A DNA stretch of 64,000 nucleotides from NCBI GenBank assembly GCA_021209875.1, contig JAGYVD010000007.1, positions 3,720,001 to 3,784,000 on the forward strand. The letters are read 5' to 3'. Under the pieces are notes generated by a model, which made no database searches, was not told where the DNA came from, and saw only the letters and a program-made list of their open reading frames with translations. How positions within the stretch are numbered: position 1 is the first letter of the stretch; each line of letters starts with the position of its first letter. The translations under genes were made by a program, and so were the position numbers. This document shows, in pieces, positions 47,691-58,907 of this stretch. Source of the stretch: Rosellinia necatrix. Lineage: Eukaryota > Ascomycota > Sordariomycetes > Xylariales > Xylariaceae.

Positions 47691-49148
47691 AAGTGAAGCC
47701 TGTTCCAGATTTTGATTGTATTGTTTGCTGTGATCATAAAGCGAAGGCGATGTCGAGAATCAGGTAAGTTCCTCTAGCCGTAGGTCGTCCAGGCGCGACC
47801 CCTCACACGTGAGGCAGATGGCTTGTGTCTGATTTACACGCCCGTCTTCCATTGAGAGATGATATTCCAACTACATATAAGCTCCAAATACACTTGAGGG
47901 GGAATATGTAACTTCTGCCCGTGATCCCCATTTCCTGGGAAAAGGATAAGCGTGATGATGGAGAAAGCGACGAGCAAATGGGTAAGACCACAGGTTGATA
48001 GAACCCCGCACGGGCACGATGCGTTCTGATATGTTAGCAAGGGGCCCGCGGAGTCGCTCTGCAGTACACATACGATGCCCAAGTATTGCTACCTAGTATT
48101 GGCACAAATTGATAGTCTCCTTTTTTTAAATTTACACTCGAAATTTATACATGTTAGCATTGGGGGGGGATGCTATTATGTTGTACTCCACCTTAAGAGA
48201 TCTTTCTCCATCATAGATAATACTTCACGATAACAAATTCTATCTCGAGACCATAAATTGATTTGCTCCTAAATGTTTCAACTTTATTCGTATACAGCCG
48301 TCAGCTTAATACAAGAAAGGAAGGGGTAAAAGGCAAGACTGGTATAACGTTTGTTGCTGGGAAAAAAAAGAAAAAAAGAAAGAAGAAGAGTAGTGGGACA
48401 AGGAACTAAGATAAAATCGCTGTAAGATCAAATTGCACGTCGTGGCAAACCTCGCGATTCAACCATCCATATGGCTTGTAGTGTAGTACCATATGCCCAG
48501 TGACCTGCTTAGTCACACTACCGTAAAAGTTTTGTGGTTGTCACACATCATCTCTGGTTGATTGCCATACCGATATCATTGCCGATCACACAATAATTAT
48601 ACATTATAAAAGCCCCGTCCACTCAAGAGACGGAGCCACACGCCTAATTTCTCCCCGAATTCTTGCTTGGTGTGTAATTCTACCCTATAATTCGCTCATC
48701 AGACACCGCATTCATGCTTAGGCCTATTGTTCGTATTTGGCGTTTCCATTCGCTTGATACAAGTGGTGTACATATACTTTGAGCCCATTCCCCTGAGGCA
48801 GACAGGTCCTGATAGCAAGATAATTACTGTGAGTCCCATCTAAGAATTCATGTCGCCTAAGACCACGGGTAACATTCAATAATAACGAAACCGTTTTAAG
48901 TATCCACTAATTATCAATATTAGTAGCACTTCTAGGAGCAACTTAACCCAGAACTATCATTCCAAGCGAAGGGGTAAGATACGAGAAAGCAATTGCTTCT
49001 TATGACAAGTGTACAACAAGACATAATTACAGGTAATTTCAGAGCCAAACCGAAGTAGAAACAACTAAATCTGCCGCGCATTAGTAATATAGATATATTG
49101 TTTCCAAATTAAACACTGTAGTTCAACCCAACCTGAAAGAAATTGCTG
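47691..49148. other. Intergenic region
   Basis: About 1.45 kb without a supported gene. Overlapping minus-strand frames at 47.8-48.1 kb lack domains. A purine-rich low-complexity run lies at 48360-48390. Confidence 0.45.
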
Positions 49149-49330
49149 TCATTCTTGTGGATTCGCAGGCGGCAAATCCGGGGGGTATTGCCTGTGTAAC
49201 CATCGCGCTCCCTTGAAATACATAAATACGCCCGCCCAAATTAGAACTACGGCAAAATCCGCGCTTGTTGTATCTTCCTCGGCTGGCAAGGGATAAGGGA
49301 GGAAGTTGGTGTCACGTACTGGCACTGGAT
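49149..49330 (-). CDS. Possible last exon of a small membrane protein
   Basis: On the minus strand an acceptor-like polypyrimidine run (about 19 T) followed by CCAG precedes an open stretch. It encodes a Pro-rich segment, a transmembrane segment FAVVLIWAGVFMYF, a basic segment and a Pro-rich end, with the stop at 49149. No 5' exon was fixed and there is no known domain. This is offered as a candidate only. Confidence 0.3.
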
Positions 49331-49810
49331 TAGCCCGGATCGGCGGGAAAAAAAAAAAAAAAAAAAAAGGATATAAATACAGGGCGGAGCGCGGTCGTAT
49401 GATGTTGTCATTTGTTCCGCCTTGTGATATGTCGGCTCTTCTTGCTGTACCGTGTCGTCGCACAGCCAATCTACCAAAAGAATCAACATAAAAAAATTCA
49501 ACAACAACCAAGTCCCATCCATGCTCGCCCGCTTACCGAACCTCCCCCCCCGACCGAACCCCTGTCCCTTTTCATTTTCCGGCTGTTCGCGTCGATCATT
49601 TCCCGCATTTCGCTACAGATTTATGACGGCCATTTAGCTCATGCAAGCCGTGTTTTGAGCTGCCGCAGTAAACAACAACGACGGACCCTGCACGTCAACG
49701 GTCGCATACGACGTCAGCATTAAGCCACTTCATAACCAGACCAGATCCATCTTCATCCCCAACCGCCAGCGTCGAGTTGGACCTGTAATAAAATACACAC
49801 CGCGGCGATC
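49331..49810. other. Likely shared promoter region
   Basis: About 480 bases between the candidate minus-strand exon and the gene at 49811. No open frame has recognisable coding character. Confidence 0.4.
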
Positions 49811-50402
49811 ATGGGTGATATAGCCGTCCAGCAAAGCCAAATTGATTGGAGGATATTACCACCTCAAAGGGTCCAGACCGGAACCATGTTTACGGTCGTC
49901 GCCCGATTAGAATATAAGGTGTCCACTCAGGTGCTCGAGGCCTACAACGAGTCGAATAGTATCAAGGAGCGGTTTGGCGGCAACAGTGAGCATACCCCCC
50001 GGGGCTGGAACGGCGAGGAGGAGCCCAGCACGTACGTATGGTTCAACGTCTGGGCCAACATCCCGGGGAAGCATAAGTTCAAGTTCAGGCTCACATGGTG
50101 GCAGCACAGCCACCTATACGGCGCCTTGAGCAGTTTCGACGTCGAGGTCCGCGATGAGTTCGAAAAGGCTTCATATTGTAAGTGCCGCCAGGACAGGTGA
50201 TGATCTATTGAGACTTGCTAACCAACGCACTGCCTTCTCAGACACTGAAGAACAAGATTTTCTCGCCCTGCTGGAACCGCGGTATTATGATCCAACGCCC
50301 ATAGAGCTAATGGAGCAAAATTCAGCTCAGCGGTACTTACAATTATTAGGTGACGAAAAAATAGAAGAAGAAAAGAGTATTAAGATAGAACCGTGCGACT
50401 AA
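49811..50402 (+). CDS. Hypothetical two-exon protein beside the NLR
   Basis: The model joins 49811..50177 and 50242..50402, giving 175 residues. The 64-nt intron starts GTAAGT, has a GCTAAC branch point and ends CTCAG, and the frame is kept. I do not recognise the family. The first 120 residues alternate hydrophobic and polar residues (for example TGTMFTVVARLEY and HKFKFRLTWWQHSH), as in a beta-sandwich. The last 50 are acidic and helical. There is no signal peptide or membrane segment, so it is probably intracellular. It is transcribed towards the 3' end of the NLR gene, whose acidic tail ends about 260 bases away. Confidence 0.7.
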
Positions 50403-50661
50403 AATTTCAATTTATCCCTACTCGTGTATAAAATCCAGCTTATCTGGGCCCAACATTTCTTTTACTGTCTCCGAGACCATTTTCGGTTGTGTGTAAATAG
50501 TAAGATACATGTTAATCAAGAAATGACAGGGGTTGCTTGAACATCAATCGCATGATATATACCTTGATGCGGTCAAATATATCGTCAGTTTGCCGCACAC
50601 GTCCGCCTCATCCTCGCCATTTTCTACGTTGCCATAGTTCCCGTTACCACCATCCTCTATC

Positions 50662-53600
50662 TCAGTATTCTTCATTTTCCTCTCCTCCGTCCTCTTGTTC
50701 TTCCTCTTGCTCTTCGTCTTGCTCCTGTTCTTCCTCTTGTTCCTGCTCTTCTTCTTGTTCTTGCTCCTGCTCTTCCACTTCCTCTTGTTCTTGCTCTTCC
50801 TCTTGCTCTTGTTCCTGTTCCTGTTCCGGCTCCCGTTCTTGGTCATCGCCATCCGGTAAACCCCGGTTCTGCCCCGCGCCGTCCCCTATGTCTTCGCCTT
50901 CACCACCCTGCCCGCCGTATCCCCCCTCCGAGCTCCCGAGATCCCCCACCCTCCTGCGCCTGCGCGTTATATGCGGTTCCCTCTTGGCCATCGATTTGCC
51001 TTTCGCCTCCTCCCGTTTCATTCGCCATGGATTCCCCGGCACCACCTTCACCACCCAACCCGCTCATGCTGAAGCCAGGGCCAGCTGGAAAGCCGCCCTG
51101 GTTCCCGGCTTGGTTGCCCGTGTCCATACCGCCCTGCTGAGAGCTTTGATTCCCGGGAAATCCGCGTTCGCCGGTGGCACCCCTTCCATCCAAGCCTCTG
51201 CTCGTCGTAGCCCCCCCGGGCCGCGCTCCTTTCCTGCGCCTCCTGCGCTTCCTGCGCCTCTTGTGCTTGTTGGTTTTCCATCTCTTGTACGTATTCGGCA
51301 CTGTCCTCTATGTCCTGCTCTCCGTTATCATCCTCCCATCTGAAGTCCTCGTTTTCGTCCTCCCGCTCCATCGCCGGCGAGGGCGTCTCGCCGGCGGCGT
51401 TTCTCTGCTGACCCAGGCCCTCATAATGTTCCACGAGGCGCTTCAGGCCCAGGTTGGGCAGTTTCTTCGGCCCCTTTTCCTCGGCGCTCTTCCAGATCAG
51501 CTTAAAGGCGCCCTTCCGGCCGAGAATGAAGGCGCGGTCGAGAGCTTCCCTATATGCCTGTGCCGGGAATTCCTGCGCGAGGAGCGTCTCCAGCACCGCT
51601 TCCCCATCCCATTCGTGGTAGTCTCGCACGACGGCGGCCACGAGCGGGCTGTGGTACTTGCCGGCCCAATCCGCCGTCTTCGCCTTGCGCTCGATGAGCA
51701 GGTCGATCAGCTCGGTAGAGCACTTGAGGGCGGCGGTCTGCAGCACCGGCCCGCGCACGGCGCTTCCCACATTTGGGTCCGCGCCCGCTTCGAGAAGCAG
51801 GCGGGCGTTCCGGTTACGCTTCGCGAGGCAGGCAACGTGGAGCGGCGTCATGCCCTTCTTGTCCACCACGTTGAGGGCCGGCTCCTGTTTGAGGAGCAGG
51901 CGGAGGCAGACATCGTCCATCTCCCTCGCAGCCGCGTGCAGGGCCGTGAAGGCCTCGCTATTCGGGGCCTGCGCGTCCACGTCGTTGCCGTGCCTGTGCC
52001 GGTTGACGAATCTGCGGAGCGACGACGACGAGCCGTTGCTGGATTCGCCGTACAGGGCGAGCTCGACGATCCCCTTCACGCCGCCGAAACAGGCGGCCTG
52101 GAGGACCGTGTCGTACGGCCCGCCACGGATGGTCGGGTCGGCGCCGCTTTGGAGGAGGAGCCGATAGATGTCGATATGGCCGCTCGACGCAGCCGCGTGC
52201 AGGGCTGTACCGCGGTTCTTTCCGCAGAAGTTCACGTTGGCTCTGTATCTGAGGAGGCACTCAACGCACTCCTTGTCGCCGATGTAGGCGGAGATTATGA
52301 GCGCCGTATCTTCGTCTGCATCAGCAGTGTCGATTTGAGCCCTATAGCGGATGAGGGTTTCGAGGGCCGCGACGGGTAGATATAGTGAAGCGTTTATCAA
52401 GGGTGTAGAGTTGTCGCTACCTCCAAACACATTCGGATTTGCGCCCCTTGATAGAAGCAACTCCATCAGCTTAGCATCATAACGATATGAGATCGCTGCC
52501 GTGATCGGATTTGTGTATGGTCCAGCTCCCAGGTTTGGATCGGCGCGCCAATCCAAAAGTAGCTTCGCGACATCATGATGGCCGGACATGACAGCAGCTT
52601 GCAAGGCGGTCCCATGGGTAAAGTGTTGACTGAAACCATTGATGGCAGCACCGCTATGGAGGAGCAACTCAACTGCTTGCTGCATACCTTGTGACGCCGC
52701 AGCTTGAAGTGGCCAGCCCACGCCGCCATTCAAGTCCGCTCCGGCTGTGATGAGCATATTCAAGATCCCTACCGTGCCATCAAAAGCACTTGCCGTGACA
52801 ACATTGCCGTATTCCTCCCCCGTCGCATTCGGCGACGCGCCGTATTCATGAAGCAGTAAGGCCACAACAGTCTCCTTCTCGTTGTTGACCGCCTCGTACA
52901 TCGCGTTGTTAAGCGACTCCGGGGAGGGCGGGACCTTGTAGTACTGTGCATACATCCATAATTCGCGGACGACAGAGTCATGACCTAACGAAGCAGCAAT
53001 CAAGAAGCCATCGTTGATATCCAGGTGAGGAGTGTTCGACAGCATAACTTTTACGGTGTCGAGATCGCCATTCTTAGCCGCCTCCGTTACTGCTCTCCTA
53101 CGGGATTCATTGTCGCTGTCAAACTGCAAAAGTTCCTTGACGATACTAGAATGGCCACTTGAAGCAGCCGCAGCCAAGGCGCTGCCATACTCCTGAGACA
53201 ACTGGTTCTCCGCCCCTCCGGCCCGCAGTAGACGAACGACAACACTCGTGAAACCTTTCAGGGCAGCCAAAGCGAGGGGAGAATCGAAGTCCTCTGACGT
53301 GAGTGTGGAGCTCGCCCCGTTTGAAAGAAGAAGATTTGCAGCTTGTTCTTGGTTCCATGCCAGCGCGAGGGTCAGTGGTGTGCCCTCATCTTTGGCAACG
53401 CAGTTTACCTCAGCACCGCTATTAATAAGCAACTCCAAGGAACTTATCTGTCCATTTGCCGCGGCCATATGCAGCGGCGTTCTGACGTTGTCCGTCGCTC
53501 CATCGCTCGCGTCGGCCCCGAGATTGAGCAGTTGTAATATGACGTCGTTATGGCCTTGGAAGGCTGCCCAGTGCAGAGGTTGACGGTCCCAAGAATCGCG

Positions 53601-56344
53601 CGTATGAACTTGATCCTTGTAGCCGAGTGATATAAGCCGTTCAATCAGATGTTCGAGTCCAAAGTTCGCCGCCACGTGCATCGGTGTAAGATTCGTGAGG
53701 CCATCAAATTCCGCCACCTTCGCATAAGATGCCCACCAACGATTTCGCGAGGACGACTCCAATGACCAGAAATTATGAGAGAAGTCAAGAGTCGCCACAA
53801 AATCTGATGTCGAATCGTTTCCGTGCTCAAGCCAATGTTTTACGGGATAGTTTAGTGCATATAGGGGCTCCTCTTCCTCCTTCTGAGGAAATATCCGATC
53901 TAGAGTTTTATCGTATTTGTCTCCAGTTGCATCATTCGGGTCATCTTCTTCTTGTTGTTGAAAGGTGTCATCATCGACACCCAGTTGCTTCAAAACATAT
54001 CCAAAGCACCTTAACGCGAGAATGCCATGCTGCCACTTCACCTCTGTTTGGTCATCCACATCTCGAGAGAGTCCAATAAGCTTTCGAGAGGTCTCTTGAT
54101 TCAGAAGTGCGTCTTTGGCCATAGGATGGATAAATGTAACTCTTTGGGAGCCAAGATTCCAGTCATCCCAATCGTCTAGGCTGTATATGCGTAGTAACGG
54201 CCCACATGCTCTAATGAGCTGACGGACATGATCGGCATCCATGTTATCAGTGTCTGAATCGAGATCTGCCATGACCACTAGTTCGTCAAGTGTTGGATCC
54301 TCATAGGCGATAGCTAGGGTGCGCAGAATCTCCTTCGAAGTATCAATACCCTCAGTCTCGACGCTGAGTGACTACGATGTGTGTAAGTATTACTCATCGA
54401 TCATTAGCTTGCCCATTGTGTGCTTACCTCACGCCAAGCGCGGCTAATTAGATCATCTAAAGATTGCGGCAGTCCTTCCACAACTTTTCGTACTTGAACA
54501 TGGTTTGCTGGGACACCCTCGAGCAGCCGGCAGACGACCTCCACCCACAGGGAGCTTGTTGCTCGTTTGGACAAAATTGAGACTACGAAAAACTGTAGTG
54601 CCAAGCTATAATTCTTGTATATAGCAAGTTGTTTGACTCGATCGCGGATGTAAGACATGAGAGAAGAAAGTAATGCGGCGTCTCTCGAGCCATCTTCAAG
54701 ATCGATCCATAGCATGTTGTTGTTGCTATTGTCGAGGAGGACCTTTCTGATATGTTCCTGGGGGCGGCTCAAAAACATCCAGCGACACTTTTCCATGCTG
54801 TCATTATCGTCGTCGGGTGAGACCATTAAGACATGATCGGTCAATAGTCGGAAGAATTCGGCTGTCTTCTCGTCATCTGGCGCGAAACCGTGAAGATTAT
54901 TTATGACAAAGTAGACTCTAAGTAAGCTGGAATCACCGAGTATCTGTCGCAAGGCTCGCCAGAGTTGCGAAAGGCTAATAGAGTCTTGTCCGGTATTGCT
55001 GCTGTCGGACTTGCCCTGTGGTACAAGGCCTTTAACATACTGCCCAAGATTCCGTCGCTTCAGAATCAGCTGCCAGATCAAAGATTTGAGCAGATTCTCC
55101 GGCTTGCATGACTCGGGTGAGGAGTCGCAAAAGAAGTAGGCGACCAATGTATCGTCAGGTCGCCCCGTGTTTCCGCCCCATCGCTTCTCGAGCTCATCTA
55201 CCGCCAAGAGGGCAGCCTTGGCCTTCCCACGACCCTCAATCCCCGACACCCAAAGAAAGCGGCGGAGACGGTCGTCCTGCGTGGCCCAATAATCATATTT
55301 GGGCTCGGCAGAGAACCATGACGAGTCACCGCTCGAAGTCTCGACTTTTCTCCGTATAGTGCGGAAGTTGACCACGTCTAGGGTCTCAGCCAAACGCGCG
55401 AAGGTGTTGTCGTCAATAAGCGACTGCTTCGAGACTTGGAGTCGCTTTTTAACGATGCGGTAAGACTTTTGCACGATATCTTTCAGTACAGCGCGAACAA
55501 AGACAAAGTGCGGGTCTTGGGCGTTGTCGAAACGGTTTAGTTGACGATGATCACTTTCCAGACCACGTCGGTCAGCATAGTCGAGAGTAGCAGATTCCAT
55601 GGTCACGACGATCTCAGATTTGCCCTATCGACGACGGTTAGAATCCATATCGTGCATCGTATCCTCCTATCATCATCTCATGGCTGGAAGTTTGGGGCGA
55701 TTTACCGCGAAATATCTATATTCCTTCATCTCGTAGATGCAGGTGATGATCGATTTTGGTTCCTTCGTAGCGAGCTGGGCGAAGTCATTCCGCAACTCCT
55801 CTAACGTATCCCTCTGCGGGTCGAGCATTTGGAGCATCTGATTAGGCTTACCCTTGTGAAGCTTCTCCAAGACGCCGGCTAGCAGCACGCCCGCGCTGGC
55901 CATACTGCTTCCCCTGAACGGGGTTCCGAAGAATATGGCACCTGCAAAACATTCGTAGACACGCATTTTGCTGATCAGTTCGGGCATGGCTGCCGCAAGC
56001 GTGATAGTCTTGGTCACGACAAGCCCGCCCATGCTATGGGCAAGAAAGACAAGGGGCCTAGAGTCACAGTCCTTGCGCATCTCGACCAGGGCGTCGAGGA
56101 GCGATGAGGCGGCGTTGTACAGAGTCTGGCGAACGGCCTGCGGGCCAAACCAACGACTGTCGTAGTTGTAGAGCATCACGCGAGCGGTGGGGATCTCGCT
56201 CGGGATGCCGCCAGTCTCGTCACTAAGCCATTGGAAGTTCGGGGCCTTCTCAGACCCGAAGCTACGCTTGGGGTCGGCGCCCAAACCAGGGACTGCTACG
56301 ATGCTATGCACTGATAAGACTTTATGTACTATATATAGGCCCAC
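50662..56344 (-). CDS. Fungal NLR: alpha/beta-hydrolase, NACHT and ankyrin repeats, with Gln/Glu tail
   Basis: Exons on the minus strand: ..56344-55706, 55624-54428, then 54371 to about 50662. Introns are 55625..55705 and 54372..54427. The first joins FAVNR-side text as YFA|GKSEIV, and the second gives WRE|SLSVETEG. A first exon upstream of 56325 is likely because a TATCAG acceptor precedes HSIVAVPGLGADP; it was not fixed. Domains in order: a lipase-like hydrolase (GLGADP, nucleophile motif AHSMGG); a linker; a NACHT with P-loop GIEGRGKA, lacking the usual Ser/Thr, and a Walker B-like VYFVINNLHGF, without the usual Asp; then more than a dozen ankyrin repeats; then a Gly-rich and Gln/Glu-rich tail. 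The tail needs two one-base shifts, at 51180-51183 and 50943-50947, both short C/G runs. Without them the protein stops at 51048. Such proteins are linked to fungal non-self recognition and programmed cell death. The loss of NTPase residues may be a family trait. Confidence 0.85.
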
Positions 56345-56507
56345 AACGAAGCAAGAGGGGTTGATAAGAAAGGTAATGTTTACTCGATAGTAATCTCGGC
56401 CGGTGTCCCTGTACCGCTAGGGGTGAGTACTTCTAGCGACATAACGGCAAACTTCGGTCGGACCCAGGACCTAGGATGCTGAGGGGAGAATAGAGGAGGA
56501 TAATAAT

Positions 56508-56580
56508 GGATATGTTGTTGTTGTTGCTGTTGTTGTTGTTGCTATTGTTGTTATTGCTGTTGCTGTCGTTGTCGTTGTCA
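56508..56580. repeat. Imperfect GTT trinucleotide run
   Basis: About 24 triplets of TTG/CTG/GTC type. On the minus strand it would encode an Asn/Asp-rich stretch if it is part of an exon. Confidence 0.8.
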
Positions 56581-57757
56581 GGATCGGCCGACGACCGATG
56601 AGGGCTCACGGGTGCAAGCAGGAGCCGGAGGTGTGTCTTGCAAAATGAAAAGAACATAGGAAAGCCAGAGAGGGTGGCATCACGCAGGTAGATATTTATC
56701 CATCTCTTTTCCAAGGTACCGTGTGTCAGCTGTTAATACCGGGGCTAGCCCGATCATAAATCGCCATATATGTAATCCTACGGCCCCCAACATCCCCTGC
56801 TCGTAATCTCCTTTTTCTTCTGCACTCTCGACCAATACGACGGCTTTCCTCAACTTCGGTTCCAAGTCAAAGAGGAGGAATGGCGCTATCTCTCTTCCCG
56901 AATTGGCGATAGTTGTTGTTGTCGTCGTTGTTGTCGTTGTTGTCGAGCAGCAGGCAGTGATTATTCGTTGATGGTTGAAGATGGTGGGGGTATACTCTGG
57001 GCTTAGTATACTCCTCCTCGCACAAATGCCCTCGAACCACTAGCGCTCCATTTTGTCAATACCTAACCCTTGTTAGTGCACTCAGCAGTGGCTCACATAC
57101 CTACCTATGCACTTACTTAGGTATGTAAATATAGTCGAGAGTTCCTGTCAGTGGGGCCCACTAGCTAGGTACCTATCTGCCTAGGTAGTGAGTGTCCCAG
57201 TAGGATTGCCGCACCGCCACGATCTGTCAACAGAGACCTTCGTGGTGTGGTGGGTGTTCATGCATTCATAATCCATCATTAAGACAAAGTAGCAACTCTA
57301 TCCACCATGTACTTTTCAACCCGGTAAAACAATAAATATTATTATATTTCGCCCCTCCAAATAAATACTGAGGCTCTGGATGATTAATAATTCCATTTGA
57401 TTGATCACCTCACCTCAAGCAGTCTCGTGCTCTCACGACATCAGTATTCCCTATCTACCTAGGTAGTCACCAAGACAAAACATGATACAATATGATACAA
57501 TATGATAGCTAGCAGCATAAATATATGAATGCACGCTCAACTCTCTACCTCAACTCCAGATTCTGAGTGCTGTGGAACCGCAGACCTCCGCTCGCGATAC
57601 TTCAACTACTCCACTAGAGCAGGCAAAATAACCAGCGCAGGACTAGGGATAATGATGTCCACGTCTCCTCGTCCTCAGGCAACCTCGCCACGCCCTCGGA
57701 AACTGAATGCATGGGTCATAACCCCGCCAACCACGGCAGAACACTATCCTCGACAAG

Positions 57758-57827
57758 TCAACTAACACCAGTGAACTAACACCAGTGAACTAACACCAGT
57801 GAACTAACACCAGTCAACTAACACCAG
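57758..57827. repeat. 14-bp tandem repeat, 5 copies
   Basis: Five units of TSAACTAACACCAG, the central three identical. Each contains CTAAC, the branch-point consensus, though the array is not inside a supported gene. Confidence 0.9.
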
Positions 57828-58052
57828 ATGCTAATCCCTTGCATTCTGGCATACCTGCTGGCTCAATCCGTGACACCGCACGCCGTCAACACTCCCTATC
57901 TCTCACCAGAGCATATATAGACCGTAGACCAGGCTCCCACTCACGCGCAGCATGGAAAATAACCATCACACCCCGCCTATATTCATGTCGCCGCGACCCC
58001 AGCCCAAGACGCCGACCGCACAGCCCTTCGCACGAGAGTCCCGTCCCGCCAC

Positions 58053-58907
58053 ATGTCAGTCTTCACGTCCAAGACGCCGGGGCAGCGGGTCCCGAACACG
58101 GCGCGGACGATACTACAGTTCCCGCCGGACCTGAGGCGGGGCGACGCGTACCTGGCGTGCGTGCACGCGGCGATGGCGAACCCGATCGTGCAGCCGCCGG
58201 GGACGGCGTACAAGATCGAGGAGGCGCACTTCACGTTCTGGGACCCGACGGGGCCGGGCGTGCCGCCGGCCGAGCTCACCCGGCCGAACACGGGCACCTT
58301 CGCGGTGTACGCGGCCCAGGTCGGGCCGCGCGTGCCCCTGGACCCCCTGACGCCTCCCGGCGTCTACCTGCTCGTCCACGCCCGCCAGGCCGCGCTGACG
58401 GTCGCCAAGGTCAGCATCCGCTACTCGTGGCGGCACCGGGAGAAGACGTACTACGCCGAGGCGGAGACGCACAACCAGCTCACGAGGGGGTTCCGTGCCA
58501 CGGCCGAGACAGTATTCCGTAAGCGTCCGTCCCATAACTCTCTTCCATCCCTCCCTCCTTCCCTCACCAACTCCCCCCTCCCCATCATATTCCCACCAAC
58601 AGATAGTTAGTTGGCTCGGGAGAGGGCATGTTCCTTCTGACGAACACACACTAACCCCCGTTGTTCTTCAGAAGGCAGGACGGAGACTTTCCTCCGCCGG
58701 CTCATGCTGCTCGGCGAGAGGCATAATAACCAGGACTGGGAGAGCACGGTCAAGGGGATGCTGGAGGCCATGGGGAAGGGGGATATACGGACCGCGTGGT
58801 GCAGCGGCCGGGAGCCGGCGCAGTCTGACGGGAACGGCGTTGAGGTTCAGAGGCAGCGCGCATACGTCGTAAACCGGGCCTGGGGAGATGCCTTCAAGTT
58901 CACGTAG
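58053..58907 (+). CDS. Hypothetical two-exon protein, GC-rich
   Basis: The model joins 58053..58518 and 58672..58907, giving 233 residues. The 153-nt intron starts GTAAGC, has CACTAAC and ends TTCAG, and it joins the phases correctly to give TVF then QGRTETFL. I do not recognise the family. The first 150 residues look beta-rich (ILQFPPDL, YLLVHARQAALTVAKVSI, RYSWRHREKTYYAEAE). The second exon is helical with a Gln/Arg-rich end. There is no signal peptide or membrane segment. The coding part is strongly GC-rich with a clear third-position bias, which supports it being real. It lies divergent to the NLR gene, so the two could share an upstream region. Confidence 0.7.

Larger units (their letters stand above)
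56345..58052. other. NLR upstream region with trinucleotide runs
   Basis: About 1.7 kb between the divergent NLR and the gene at 58053. Minus-strand frames at 56433-56865, one with an Asn run, could hold 5' exons of the NLR but no splice junction was confirmed. It contains imperfect GTT/GTC trinucleotide runs at 56508-56580 and 56908-56945 and the 14-bp array at 57758-57827. Confidence 0.45.

Noticed and set aside
51174..52379. Plus-strand open frame of 401 codons
   Set aside because: It is antisense to the ankyrin repeats of the NLR and has no domain of its own.
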